Shown here one piece after another: positions 22,255-36,200 of a DNA stretch of 64,000 nucleotides. The stretch spans positions 199,801,692 through 199,865,691 of the forward strand of contig NC_134710.1 of NCBI RefSeq assembly GCF_043290135.1, written 5' to 3'. Every line of letters begins with the position of its first letter. Positions within the stretch are counted from its first letter, which is position 1. Under the pieces are notes generated by a model that made no database searches, was not told the DNA's origin, and was given only the letters and a program-made list of their open reading frames with translations. Position numbers and translations under genes: made by a program. This DNA is from Rhipicephalus microplus (taxonomy: Eukaryota; Arthropoda; Arachnida; Ixodida; Ixodidae).

Positions 22255-23570
22255 GTTAACAGGTTATCCATTTCGTTTGGTAACTGCTCTCTTACTTTCG
22301 TTACTCTTGATTTCATTGTATTTTTTCTGATTAATGTTCTGAGGAAGTGAACCTGTCTACACTGGCCGAAAGTGTCATTCTTCACTTTTTCATTGATGAA
22401 TAAGGAACTCAGTATATATATATAACATATCGCCACTATTAGCGTCGCTGTATGGCCACAAATTGTAGTGCGTGCACGTTCTTCCTCCCTTTGTCTTCAA
22501 CCATCAAAGGAAGCCTTTAGAGGCGGAAGAACAATGTACGCTGTCTGTAAATCCCCTCCCACATTTTCTTTTTGAAACCTCCTTGTGTCAAAGCAAATGT
22601 GAAGCGTGTCAAGTGCGCGTTCCAAAAATAACGCCACGTGACTGGGGAGCAGCACGCGCACAGTGTACGGATTGAATTGGCTTCGGCCGTCCAGGCTGGC
22701 GTCACGCATGTTGCAGTGTCCGGCAGCACCCTTCATCAATAGCTGTCATCCTATTTTATCCTGGTGATCTAAATAGAATTGGCCGATGCTTGGTGCATTC
22801 GCAGTGGAGCACGAGGAGCTGCCTGTTTCCTTGTAACTACGTGCACGGAACACGAGTGCTTGCTTATGGGGCTCGTTTCCAATGACGAGAAAATTATCCT
22901 ATCTCAACTGTATGCTTACCGTGGCAACGTATTGAAAAGAAATGAGGAGGGCGCTGTGATCTACCTCGCCTGAGTAACGCTTGTAAGCGTCAAACGAAAA
23001 TGGAGTTCTTGGGTCCCTTGAATATCTTTATCGCTGTCAAACGAAGCTCCTCCAAATCTTGAAGGTGCATTCATTTTGTTTTTACTTACAGAAATACTGC
23101 AGGCCACGTGGGCCACGCAGGAGGGCGAATATAAAAGCATAAAATTATTGAAAAAAAGGAAGATAACAAGAAACAATACGAATAGAATCTGACAAAAATG
23201 AAAGTGAAGGGGCGCAAGGAGGAGAGAGGTTGACTGGCGAGAGAAGGAGCGGCGAAGCACTGCACCTGTCATTGTAGCTGACGGTCATAATCAACAGAAA
23301 CGCTGGCAGTACAAACGATACAAACGCGTTTCAATGGCACTGAATTGAGGTGGTGGCAAGTCACGTTTAAGTAAAGAAGGTGGGGGCTCTCGTTGCAAGA
23401 GGCGAGAATAAGCGCGCGCGTCCGCAGCTGTTGCCGACAGCTGCCGACGCCGAAGCGTGACATTGTGGAGGTTCCGGTTGCTTAGGATGCACGCTATCGC
23501 AGCTCTTGCTATGAGAGAGGGCAGTGGAAAGGTTCCGGCCAACGCCTTACATAGTCAGACTAAGAAATGC
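22255..23570. other. No gene recognised
   Basis: A moderately GC-rich patch lies near 23380-23480. Short ORFs have no features that support them. Confidence 0.5.
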
Positions 23571-23574
23571 ATTC

Positions 23575-24130
23575 GCATTTTAAAAATTCTCAGCCAGAGC
23601 GGGGACCAAACCAGGGTCGTTCGGGTCTGAGTGGAGATCGAACTCTGGTCGCTGACGTTCTAAATAGATGTTCTACCACATGGCCACGTCTCTGCTTGTG
23701 AATACAGTGAAAGAACTTCGTGTACTTCGAAATGCAGTGGAAGTATCTTTCATAGTTTACACACACGCCTCTTTAGTACATGTTTAACAATGCAACTAGA
23801 AAAATTGCAGTAATGATGCATGGTACAAGCGCCTGTTGGCAGTAGCCATCACAACATGTCTGATTATTCTTATGGCTTTGGGGTTTTAAGCCGGCCACCC
23901 ACTTCGAAAGGGACGCTCGCTACTGCACCTATTCCCTAGAAGCCACGTAGTGGGTGCATAGTAAGTTCACACTGATTTCATCTGCTACAAGTACGCTTTA
24001 AGAATTAAAAAGTCAGGGTCCGAATTAGGATACAACCCCGGTCGTATGCATGGCGCGCAAATTTTCTACCGCTCGCTCACATCTATGCTTGAAAACACTG
24101 ATTAAATAGCTTCCTCTGCTCGCAAAAGCC
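23575..24130 (-). repeat. Degenerate tRNA-like repeat pair
   Basis: Two minus-strand tRNA-like segments about 400 bp apart. One is near 23615-23690 (B-box-like GAGTTCGATCTCC and an A-box-like tggtagaaca). The other is near 24010-24100 (ccgaattaggatacaaccccggt and ttttctaccgctcgctcac on the plus strand). Neither folds well as a real tRNA. They look like SINE relics. Confidence 0.4.
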
Positions 24131-24219
24131 GCATTTTATGCGTTGAAACCACTACACAGAATCCAGGCACATGCTCATTTTGGAACGAGACATCACTAAC
24201 GTGTTCAACTTTTAAAGAG

Positions 24220-24485
24220 GACGTTTAAGGGTCCCCCAAGCCTTATTCTTCTCAATATTAATAATATCAATTTTCTTATTACTGTTCGTATTATCACTAC
24301 TTCTACTACCACTATTACTACTAAAAAACATTTCTCACAAAACAGTTCAAGGTTCCAGCCACAGGTTCAATCTTCTGAATTAAAAATGCTGTGCCCAGTG
24401 GGATGTCTTTCATTGGCCTTCCGTTCCCGCAAGGCATTGCCGGACAAGTGTCTTTAGGGGTTCTTGTAGGGTAAACAAGTTATCC
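24220..24485 (+). repeat. 260-bp direct repeat, copy 2
   Basis: Second copy of 21993-22252, same orientation, with scattered substitutions. Confidence 0.88.
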
Positions 24486-24489
24486 AGGC

Positions 24490-27400
24490 TACAGCTTTAC
24501 ATCTTCGGAACAGTGTCATATATATGTTCTGAAGTTTTTCGGGATTAATAACGAAAAACGACCTTCAGTCTTAATTTTGACCATGGGAGAGCAGCGCTGC
24601 ATAGGTAGCACGCCGAAAAAGAGCACTTAGCGGGAAGTCGCGACACAACTTAGCTGCTCGTTCCCAGACGACCGGCCGTAGTGTACCACGGTGAAAGCAC
24701 GCGCGTGCGCTGCTGCCGTGCTTCATTTTGGAACAAACAGCTCGAAAAGCTATTGCGCCAGTAACACTGCACTGTGCTTGATAGAAAAAAAAGCTTTGTC
24801 AGAAGGCTATTCTCACATAAAAAGCACTAAAAAACGGAAAGAAGCCCTGCAAAGCGGAAGGCGTCTATACATTTGGTATCGAAGGAACGGTGCTGTGCCG
24901 TGATAGCAATTCCCTCGCGCTCATTTTCTGGGTGCGTGCTGGGTTCTCGGCTAATGCTAGTGCTGGCTGACAAGCCTCCATTGATAAGTCCGTGCTGCGA
25001 CGATACCACGCTGCCAACATCTGCAGTAAAGCAAAACAAAAACAAAAGCAGAGTAAGTAGTAGCTGCGTCAATTTTTGTTTTGATATTGTTTTATGCCCT
25101 GTCCACGGTATGTATGCACGAGGACGTTGATCAAGCAAACCACCGTGGTAGTATACAACGTGTCTTGTCACGCTGCTATTTTTGAGGGTGCTGGTAGATT
25201 AGCAATCACGGCGGCCACACTTCGATGAAAATATAAAAAGAACACACGTGAACCAAGATATATGTGCGATTTGGAGAACCCCCAGCGGTCACAATCTTGA
25301 AACGCACACTTCAGCGTACCTCAAAATTATATCTTGCTTGGTACATAAAAGCCTAGCAATTATCGATGTTGAACAGACACTTTCATTTTTATTCGACAGG
25401 GGCAAGCTGAAAAAGTGAAACTATGTGTTAGGAGAACTACACGACGAATAAAAATCAAAGACATTTGATACCTCTCAAGCAAGGCATAAAGGTCTACGTT
25501 ACTTAGCCACGGCAGCCAGTGAGAAAAACGCTTGCTGCATTGGCTGACTCAAGAAACCTAAGCTTCGAGTAGTCCGCTGCTTTGTTCGTAACAAGAACCC
25601 TGGCTTTTGCACAAATCAAGTTAAACAGAGGCATCTCGACATCAAGTGTTACCGTAAGAGTATCTTTTATAACAGCTCAGAGGCTTACGAACGTGGCCCG
25701 GCACAAGTCTTGAAGACAAGGCAGCTTTCCTTTGCATGCAACTGTTTACAAAAAAAAAAGACTACCTGCCTATTGTACCATTCACTTCAAGTTGGGGCAT
25801 CTGATGGAGTTTGCTGGTTGTGGTCAGATAAATGGATGCTAGAAAACTTTGTTAGTCCCAAAGTGCACGACTCAACGCTCAGCGGGCCCGATAAAAAAAG
25901 TTTACATATGCCGTATGTTGCATAATACGCTCGTTTTATTTCCGGCAAAATGCTGTTTAAACTACAATGTCTAGCCCTGGATTCAACTGGTGGCCATTTT
26001 CACTATCGAATAAATATAGCAGACATGCACAATTCGGTTTTAAAACGAGGCCGACAGCGCTAGTCAGGAAAGCGAGAGCAGAATTTCGCTCGTTTGACCA
26101 CTTGGATGCAACGCCGCCTCCTCTTTCGACGTCCTCCTTCATAATATATATATTTGCTCTTAAATACGTAACAGTACCACGAATGCCCTTTGGCTCCGTT
26201 ACTGTGATACGCGCCCACACCGCCTATACAAACCGCCACTCTCGTCTGCGGGAGCAGCTGAGAAATGCCTGCTTTGACCGCCAGAGTGGTGGTCGAAACT
26301 TCAGCGCTCGCTACCTCTAGGGAAGCTCCCTTACAGGCTTTTGGCGGAGCTCCAAATTTCTGACTAGTGCACGAAATTCAATGCATCTTTGCTGAAAAAC
26401 CAAAACAGTATGGCCGTAATGTTTGGCACGCTTAATCCACACAATATTTATATAAATACGAACTTATATAATCTGGCTTTTATAGTCATCTCACAAGAAA
26501 AACTGTTCTCACTTGTCACGTGCTGTGAGGAATACTTTTTGATTAACTTTTTTCACTAACATAAACAAGTTCAAACTGTTCATAAGTCGTTCATGTATAA
26601 TCTGACAAAACTTTAGCGTGATCAGTCGTATAGTATTCCAGGAAACGTACAATCAACTTTTAAAACTCTTCAAAAGACGGTTTGCGAAAAAACCGCAAAG
26701 TTATGTTCAAAATTTCCGCGGAACGTCCTCACAGTATTTTTATTTTTATTTACATATTTGGGCAATTTAACGAAATGCCCACAAAGGGAAAAAAAAGTAG
26801 ATAGTGTCTTTTACCTTGGCACACTTTTCGTTAGGCACCTCGAGAATACAGAGGAACAGTTCATAGATATATTCAATAGCATACATACAAGTAATAAATT
26901 AATGAGGAAAACTACAAGAAGCGAAAATATATTAAATAATAATCAAACAAATTTGTTCCTTAGCAATGAATACAAAAGGCATTATCAGCATTATTGCATA
27001 TATTGAAATACATACAAATGGAGTGTTATATAAAAAAACAATGATGTAAGTCCAATGATTACATTAAATATATTTCATACATTACCCATCTTTAGTACGC
27101 CCAGCCTGCGTTTATATATTACATTCGTAATTCACTTCCTAAGTTTTGTATTGTAGATGCTGCCATAATTTCGCTAAAGATATATATCCGTGCGAAAATT
27201 GGCAATCGGAAAGTATGAAAAGAGGGGGAAGTGAATCATTTCAGCAGACCCGGCCATATTTACTGTTGAAAATGGATATACGCAGAGAGATTGATAGAAA
27301 GGAGATCTTGTATTCTTTAGAAGGCACGGTCTTTGGCGCACCTCTACTTTCGGGACGTTAAGATAATTAATCGCTAAATTCACCTCCAGGTGTCGAAAGT

Positions 27401-28508
27401 AGGCTTCGCTGCGCCTCGCACACTATGACCTAGATTATGTGGCTTTTCTCCATACGTACGAGACATGTTAGGATAATGAATAGCTACGGGTACAAACAAC
27501 ATCCGTACAAAGATAACATAATCTCTTAAATGTCTCGAAAATATTTAAATATATTTGTTGTCCCCTACGTGCCACGAGCGTGCACTTTAATCGTGGCATG
27601 TTGACTTCAATTTATCCAGAGCACCGCCCTCTGGAAGGACCTTCGCACATTTTCAGCGAGAGCGCGGTCGTAGCCCCATGAATCTCGCGTTCCCACCACT
27701 GTGCTACCAGGTCAGCCGACGCGAAACCACGCCGGGGCCTCGCATTTCAACCAGCTTGCGCAAAGGTGCCCGCGTAATGAGGCGCGTAAGCACGCGGTAG
27801 ACTCGGCAGCCTCGCGTGCACTGAGTCGCAGGAAAGATAGCCACATAGGCCGCGAAAGAGCTCTTCGCTCTGCATACATCACCTGCCCTCCGGAAGCGCA
27901 CGCCAACGCTCTTTCTCACTGCCTTTCGCGTATGATTAAATGGCTGCCTGGGGTTTCCTTAAGCTTGCGCTCATTTCTCTCCTGTTTGCGTCCGCACTTT
28001 GTTTTTCTTTACTTCATACCCTTCACTGGAGATGAGCGACCACCCATAAGAGTTGCGATGCTACTACAGCCATCATTTTTCTTTCTACTTGTGCGTATTT
28101 GTAGGGCTCGCAATCACCCAGCGGGAAGTGCCTGATAACAGGAGCGGGAATCTGTTGCATGTTCAATGTGACATGGTTTGACGACCCCAATGGTTGCCAG
28201 CGCGGCACGCCTTATGGCATTTAGGTATATCAAATCAGTTTTTTCCCGAACTCTCGCGTAACCCTTGCTCGTGAGCACACACCCAAACTCGCAGGTTTCT
28301 CCTTAGGGGGAACTTGACCCACGGGGCAAAAGACCGAGTATTTGGCGAGAGTACTTCAGCATATTGCTATATGCTCGGTTGTCTCGTGAACGGTGATCAC
28401 TGGAAATTCAAGTGCGATGACGCTTTGAGGAACATTGAAAGTAGGTTTTCGCGCGCGATTCCTATGAATTGTAATGACACAGTTGGCATTTGTCCACCTC
28501 AATAACTA
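24490..28508. other. No gene recognised
   Basis: Mostly AT-rich. A GC-richer stretch at 27640-27930 carries ORFs on both strands (up to 144 codons) without any recognisable domain. Nothing can be supported. Confidence 0.5.
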
Positions 28509-28721
28509 GGTCGGCAAAAACTGTTGCTCACTCAGACTTTCGTGTGAAATATACCTGCGCCTAGGGTTCACTCGGACATGTACTCCCGAATATTTTCTGC
28601 AACCAGACTCCCTCGGACTCAAACTTAACAACAATTACTCACCCGGACTCACTCAGAATCACGGCTGTATTTCAGTCTGAGTTGGTTCGAGTGAGTCCAT
28701 TCACGAGGGAGTTCGCCAACC
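28509..28721 (+). repeat. ACTCACTCGG-rich repeat, copy 1
   Basis: Rich in the word (A)CTCACTCGGACT and, near the end, its inverse form (gttcgagtgagtcc), so the ends can pair. It begins GGTCGGCAAA and ends TTCGCCAACC, about 10-bp imperfect terminal inverted repeats. Related to 44003-44252 and 45249-45480. Non-coding; possibly a MITE-like element. Confidence 0.65.
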
Positions 28722-28724
28722 CAC

Positions 28725-29570
28725 GCCTGAGTGGAATATCATATGTATGGAACATCTCATTTACCTATTAGTCCTAAGGCTTTTTTAAATGAATAGTAGC
28801 AGTCATCAACACAGAAATTTATATATTTACCAGAATTAGATATCACCCACCAAAAATCGTATACTGTGCAAGATAAAACTGTATGACTTATTGGCACGAA
28901 AAAAAGGAAGTTTTCTAGAGATCGTGAAATTTACGAACTGCGTCACACAAGCAACTTCACCCGTCAAATGTGGTATAGACAAAAATATGTGTTGGTTGAA
29001 AGTCGCAATACCACAAGCTATGACGGTAGAAACCTAATTAGTCGTCTGCAGAATTATTAGTGTTTACACTGCAGTAATGTTGCTTATTTAGCTGCAGCCG
29101 ATGAAAACGGTCAATATAAGCGCACCAGACATGAACTGCAATATTCGAAACAAGTTAGGAACAACTTTGAGTGGGCACAAATTCAGCGCTGTGCAAATGA
29201 CAGCGGCTGTGGAACAGTTTCGATGTCACGAGTTCTTTATAGAGAAACGGCACATACGCTATAAAGAAATTGTGTGAACAGTCTCTGCTTTAACGGCAAT
29301 AAGAGTGATTTGTTGCACGATTATCTTGATTATGGTGCCATAGAATTCCAGCGAGCATTACGAAAACGATAAACACTAAGAGTATGAACAAGACGGTCAT
29401 AGAAAGAGGGCGTTCTTCTTGCCACTTTGTCTTGTTAGGAATTTTCATACTTTCAGGTCATTTGCTGCAATTTTACGTACAATAGTACAATAAAAGCAAG
29501 ACAAGATGAGTGAGAAAAGGAGGAAGTTCAATGAGAAATTATCGTGAAAAATGAAACTTGCAGTAATAAA
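28725..29570. other. No gene recognised
   Basis: AT-rich sequence without supported features. Confidence 0.5.
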
Positions 29571-29572
29571 AA

Positions 29573-30243
29573 AAAACGCTTGGCCTGTGCAGAAGGTGCA
29601 GTGTCATCACAGCAAAAGCTAGAAGAGCGACCTTTCAGTGACTTTTCAATACACGTATTGGGTAACTACTGCAAGCACACTTGCTTGATACCCACTTGTG
29701 TATTAATAATAAACTTTTGGATGTTAGGCCACCATTGACTATGCTATTTTTCGTCACTATTCTGAGAAGCGTGGTATCCGCTAATTACTTGCAAGGAATT
29801 CTGTGCCAATTGTTCATGCAGTGGCTAACGGCAATGAGGACTTATGGCTGAAGTGGTTATGCGCCACAGTTAATAGGTGAATAAGAACAAGAGTTTGTAA
29901 TGGGTTGAAGCGTTGGGCGCCTCACTGGTTACGCTATCCGCATTGTGCGACGACTGGTTGTTCTTTCACTGTCTTAAAACATTTTACAAGTCGTATTAAC
30001 GCGATTGCTTCCCCGACATCAAGCCAGCCTAAGGCAAGTTTGCCAACACGTCATAAGCATCGACGTAGCTCAGTGGTACAATACTGGGCTGGCACTGCTG
30101 CAGACCCGGGTTTCAAGCCCCACTGTGTCTTTGTGCTAGGCTTTGGTTTTCTAATTTCGCGTGATGTGGTTGCGGACATCAGCGGTGGCGTACAACTGCA
30201 CGTGACCCTAGTTGTGATGTCATCACAGCTTTCACCGTAAAAA
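29573..30243 (+). repeat. ~0.7-kb repeat with tRNA-derived segment, copy 1
   Basis: Matches 50085-50600 plus 50899-51090, and partly 41785-42020 inverted. The 5' part contains cagcaaaagctag, tgggtaactactgcaagcacac and gagaagcgtggtatccgcta. The 3' part has a tRNA-like head at 30056-30122 with A box tagctcagtgg (30066-30076) and B box gggtttcaagccc (30108-30120), then a tail with gtgaccctagttgtgatgtcatcacagctttcaccgtaaa. The head most resembles tRNA-Gly. Because the upstream ~500 bp is shared between copies, the mobile unit seems larger than a simple SINE. Confidence 0.75.
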
Positions 30244-30244
30244 G

Positions 30245-33200
30245 CATGCCGTTGCATAGTCAGTAGAGAGATCGAGAAGATGAAAAGCTGAGATGATCGT
30301 TCTGAATAAGATCGAACTACAAAAACATCACCATTTCAGGAGTTTACATGGAGATTTAGAACATATGCGAGTAGAAGGGTAAGTTTTTTTCTGTATTTCT
30401 CTTGCCTCAAACAAGTGCGATCATTGAGCCGTCTATTATGCGCTTATACTTTCACAATATCAATGCTAATTGTTTTGGTGAAGGTTTTCCAGTCAGTATT
30501 CATGATAATGAGAGCATAAGAGCATTCATTTTCGCTCTTGACATCGTTCCAGTAACATCTACAAATAAGGCTCATGCAGTGCTCGTGCATCAAAGTGTGC
30601 CCAGTTCATCGGTTTAAATGGGGGCTTCTCTGCGTACCTTATTAAAGATAACAGAGAGAGCAATAGCAAGAGAACCAATTACGCACGCCGAACTCATTTC
30701 TCATACAGAAAATTGCGCTTGGCTGGACACAGTGACCGGGGATCAACCACACATAACTCGCTCTCCTCTCACTATTTTGAGGGCTGAGACAGAGAGTGCA
30801 TGGTTCACTGAATAGTCAGCGAAGATTTCATGTAAGCGTTCCTTAACTTAGACGCTCGATAAGGTCCTAAAGATGCTCGACTCCTACACCGAGGCCAAAT
30901 AATCATCAAAGGTTACGTGTTCCCGGCTTCATAAGAGCTCCATGCCATGATGGCCACAATGGTGGGTGAGCATCCGCCACTGCACTAAAAACAGCTGCTG
31001 CTTCTGGCTCCAGAGCGTATCCGATCTTGCGCGACCCGATATGGTGGGTACAGCGGCTGCAGGTCAGGCACGCCGGTGCCTATGACCGTATTTTGCCGCC
31101 GACCAGGAAGTCGCTCGAAGACGAGGATACTTGTATTTAATTCCCAGGCCGTCGTGGCTGCAATAAGCTGTTTTCTGACATTTGCACACCTGCGTAACGC
31201 ATGAAGTACCTGTAATGCTTGTTCGCCGTTCTCAGTGGACGTCCGGAACACCACGACACCGACCTGTGACCTCGCACACGTGCGTTTCAAAGCGCAATCA
31301 CGTGTGAACGCGTGCACTGCAGCTTTGTATATAGCTAATCTTGCTCTGGGTCTCACACTCGACAGCGAGCGTGAAAGGCCACAAAAGACTATGCCTATAG
31401 TAGCAGGATGATAGGATCTGTATTCGCATAACAGTTTTTATGCTACAGGGGTTGGTTAGACCAAGCGTGTAACTATAGAACTGGCTCTCACATTATCTTT
31501 GAAGAATAATAAACAATGCGAAGGTTCTCACGAGTTATAATACTTCTCAATTTGATCTTAGTAGATATTTCGATCACAGATACCTGTCTACTACAAATAC
31601 TTAACGCAGAGTACAGGTATAGTCCCCGTTATCACCAGTTCTTCCATAACCTAGTTGAAGTATAAAAACCTTCCATTGACCAATCCCTTGCCACGGTAAA
31701 ATTTCCTTATTGTTTTCACACGTAAGCTTGTTAGCTCCGCGCAAATTGTATAAAATACCGATTTTCCAAAATTTATAGCGACGTTATTTTCTCATGCAAA
31801 TTAGTATATGTGGTGACTGAAAGCCAACAAAACGAAAAAAAGAACTGTGCGTTTTGTGCATGCGTACGACGCACGTGACAAAAACAATTACACCAAAAAG
31901 TAAACTTGGGAACACCGTGTTACCTTGTTCGCTATTTACTATGCCACTTTCTTTGTTTTTCGCGCGTAATGCCGTTTACCAAATTCAAATTTTGGCGCAT
32001 TCGCGACCCACAGGGTTTTCTATTATGTTAATAATAAAGATGGGAAATGTTTTTTAATAGTAATATTGAAATCAATTGTCTGCTTGGCTAAATGCCCAAT
32101 GTAAGGAGGTGGACATACCAGTACCTATATTAAAAGATTACGCTTCGAAATTTAATAGGATAATATTTGTGCTCGTGTTAGCAATTTGTAAATGAATAAG
32201 GATAGGCATGTTAAACAACTTGAAACTTTAATACCTTCAGCGCCATTGTGTAAGTTCGCACAATATGATGGATGATATCTCAAGATTCATCGCAGTGTCT
32301 ACGTATAGTTATGCTGGACGAATAGGAATTGAGTACGACTTGTCACTTCACAATTTCGGCCAATATTGATTCGTTGAAATTTGTTGCCGTAAAGAGATTT
32401 GGCAAAATAGTAAAATTAGTTTTGTATGCAACGTAGCATCCTTTTTTAACTCCACTAGAATGATTCAAATTGTATTATCCTTCACAGGCGACTGTGAAAA
32501 ACTTGTTAAAACTAATGACGGAAGACAGACACAAGATGGCACTTGTAGCAAAGTGAGAATATCGCTCTACATACGCAGGAACGGGAAATGCATGCTCGTT
32601 GAGCAAACTGTGAAATTGCTATGAACAGATAGGACAGTGTTTTTTTTTTTTTTCATGTAGCAAACATAACAAGATTGTTGTCACCTGCTTCTAGTAGTGG
32701 GTCGTATGCCAAGGCGAAGGCTCAGACCACTTAGGAAAGAAGTGCGCGCGTGACCCCACTCTGGCGAGCAAGTCCAACCAACGCGCTTTTAATAGCCCTG
32801 TTTCTAAAACTTCCCCTAGACCCCTGGAGCGACGTGACAATCGGTGGAGGGTTTGGGTATTCTCTTACGGTTGTTTCAGATTGCTCCTGTAAGTCGCACC
32901 ACAAGCCCAGACGCGTGTCAACATTTCGGTTCATATTGCTGCCGTTACGTGAAAAAAAAAAGGAACCCTTTCACTGTATGTAGACAGGAGACCAGTGAAG
33001 ATTTTTTTTTGCTTAAAACTTGCTCTTGACAAAGCAATGTTATTGGTTGCCCCTTACACCTTCCTAACGATTGGCCACAGCATTCTGTATAAAGCCAGAA
33101 ATGCACATCGATTGAAGGCCTTTTTTGGACATGTAAATTTGCGTGTTACTCCGGTAATAGGGCATAAGCCTATAGCCGATGGTAGTGAAGAATTCCAGCA

Positions 33201-36200
33201 CAACATCCTCAAGCAACGAGTCTCGACATGACCCGAATGCGGGCATTTGCTCAGGGTTGTCTGATGACATACTCTCCCAAGTTGCCGCCGTCGCATGCAG
33301 TTGGTCACTCACGCCTAAGATGGTGGAAAGTTGTATTGTGAAGCACAGAGAATCACACGCGCCGCACGGATGCCCGAACAGATTCTCGACTAACATACGT
33401 TCAAATCTTGCTGAGGCTCCCAGAAACGTTCACCTGGATCTTTGTAGTCTGCTCGACAACAAGTATTTTCGCCTTCGCGACACCGAGGTGCCTTAAAAGA
33501 ACCAACAACTGGTCGAAAGTGCGATTGGATGCTCGTAGAAATGAAAAAATCATCAATTATAGTCATAAGTTTCAGCATTATTTTTGCCTTTTGAGTAGGA
33601 CTTGTGTTTTAAATCATGCCTAAAATTTACAAAAATCATCATGTGGTGCATACTAGCGGAATAAAATTGAAGCTGAATTACGAAATATGCAGTTTATCAC
33701 TTTGTTGCATGTAGTCGCATAGACTGATGCTGTTGTGAACGTCAGCCCTCAAATATAAAGTTTGTATAATTTTACACAGCGCTTCTTAATTGTGCGCTGC
33801 TTACGACGTAAAAGGAATAGCAAAGTGAAAAGCGGCGCTGCCGTCGCGGCCTCTAGGGGACAAAAGGAAGTCGTGGTGCAGGCGCGCTGAGTGCACACAT
33901 TATCAGTAAACCACTGTGCGCTCACTGTTGGCAGCATGCGAGTATATGACTTCATATCTGCTGCAGATAGAAAAACTGATTACAAATGTTTCGCGGCGTT
34001 TTTCCACTTCAAAGTTCCGTGATTAGACTGACTTACCGGTAAGCTTTCTGTTCTGCTAAAAAGAATCCCACCATAAAAATTTGTTGTCACTCCCTTTAGG
34101 GCATTGCGTTTGCTTTTAGCGTCACTGACCCAATGTTCGTCAGTGGGTTTAGCCAGGTGGCATCTATTGGGCTCGTGTTTTTGATGCCGCCGGCTTTCTA
34201 GACAAGCCATCTTTCGAAGGTGGTGCGAAACCACGCGGATGTTTTTTAAAGACGATAGTTTTTTCTTGGGGACTTTCGATGCAAAAATTTTGGTTTGTCT
34301 ACCTCTAATGGTACCCTAAACGGCACCAAAGTGACAAAACGATACTCCAAACGGCCGACCCCATCCGTAGCGCCCACCAATATTGCTCAAGATTCAGCGT
34401 TTATACTTGTGCCATTGTCACTTATAAATCAATTATATCGCATGTCTGAGGCACCATAACAACACGTCAATATTCTGTATGTGTGTCTCTTACTAGAAAA
34501 GACATACGTAAGTATTTATAAGGACCGTAGGGTTCATGACCTTGCGCTTACCAGGCAATGCTTGCACGAATAGGCAAGTGTTTCCAACGCTTTGCTAAGA
34601 CGACACGGTGGTGGCACCTACCCATCGCCTTGCGTTCTACACTTTATCACCTCTGAGGGCGCGCTGGGCGCGCGCTTCGTTTTCCAAGATAACTGCCAGA
34701 TAGCGAGCGCTCATGTCCACGTGTAACGTGACTTGATGCGCTCGTTCGCCTCCGCTGCACGCTCAAGGTGCTCTAACGCAGTGCCTCCAGCATGCCATTA
34801 ACCTATTTTCTTGAGCAGAACATCAAATAAACGTTTTGTTCACTCTCTCCAGACTCAAGTCTATCGTCCTTCGACGACGTTTGCAGAGTAACATGCAGAT
34901 ACGGGGCAAACTTTTTCTTCTTCAACATCTCGATTACAGTGTTTTTTCGAGATTTTAGCCATGAATAGCCTTGCCGTACAAAAGTGATTCTTTGAATTCC
35001 ACGCATTGCGACTGTCACATGCTTTAGCAGTGTGCTGTTTCTTGCCAAAATGCAGGGTGTATGTAAAGGGCTCTGCGTTTGCAGTATGCGAAGGATCATA
35101 TATATGGCAGTTAATTTGTTTGAAACGCAGGTATCAAATTTTTCATATTGTCGTCAGTGACGGTATTTATTTTGAAAGATTTATCCGCCAGATGTGAAGC
35201 TTGTTGGCAAAGAGTCATGATACGTGGTAAAAAGGCACCACTATGGTTTTATTCAAATTTATGGCTAACGCAATTCCCTAGACAAGAACGTCGGCGGTGA
35301 TAGGTTTTCGTTGAAGAGTTGTACTTCACCTTGAGGATAGTGCTTGCAATTTACGCCGCTATATTTTCCTGAGTTACAATTTATTATCAGTTAAGCCGCA
35401 TGCTGCTAAGTGTAAATGTTTTTCAGTCTCATGTGGTTGAACTTACACGTGTGCGTACGGCTCTGTAAGCTTCACAATGCTGCACGTGTTTAATGGAGTC
35501 ATAACCCTAGCGCGCTTAATGTAAGCGAATCAGATAAAGCCCTCTGTGTACTAATTCACGAAATATGGGTGAAAATTTCAATGCTGTAGGAATATCGTGT
35601 ATACTATAGAAACGTCACGTCGGAATAGCAGCAACAAAGACTCATCTACTTCGTGGAATGACGCTATTTTAGTGTATGAAAGGACGAATTTTTGGGGTGT
35701 AATCAAGTTTACCGTTGATTTGGAACCGTGTGCGCGTGTGCCTAGTTCAATGTATATTATTTTGATTTCACATTATTTATTTTGATTGTTTGTCTAGCTG
35801 ACCTGAAACCTCAGTTTATGCTGCGCTATCAAAAGTTTTGATTGTTGCTTTTGTAATTTATGAGAGTCGCTGCTCTGCTCGCCGAACACTTGCCCTGTCG
35901 TAATCTTAATTAATATAACGTCAATAAGAAGCCTCTGCACAATGGCACTTATATCACTGCATACACAGTTTTTTCCTGTTCGTAAAGCCTCTCACCATTA
36001 ACGCAATGCCGGATACACCAATATATTCCTAGCCTAAACAGCCCTGGTAGCAATATTGTTTAGTGAAAGGTGTTACATGCAGTGCATGATGCTTCAATGA
36101 GCTTTTGTTTTCAACTTATTTGTGGTGGTAAAACGTTCGTAGGACACTTGTTCATGAAGTTGCAAATATTTCAGAATACTTTATCTACGGGGAAACTTGC

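Noticed and set aside
27701..28135. 144-codon ORF in a GC-rich patch
   Set aside because: No domain or signal peptide, with overlapping ORFs on the other strand; composition explains the openness.
30985..31356. 123-codon minus-strand ORF
   Set aside because: No recognisable domain and no repeat partner; could be a fragment but not supportable.
33054..33496. Overlapping ORFs on both strands suggestive of a transposase remnant
   Set aside because: No conserved motif could be seen in any frame.
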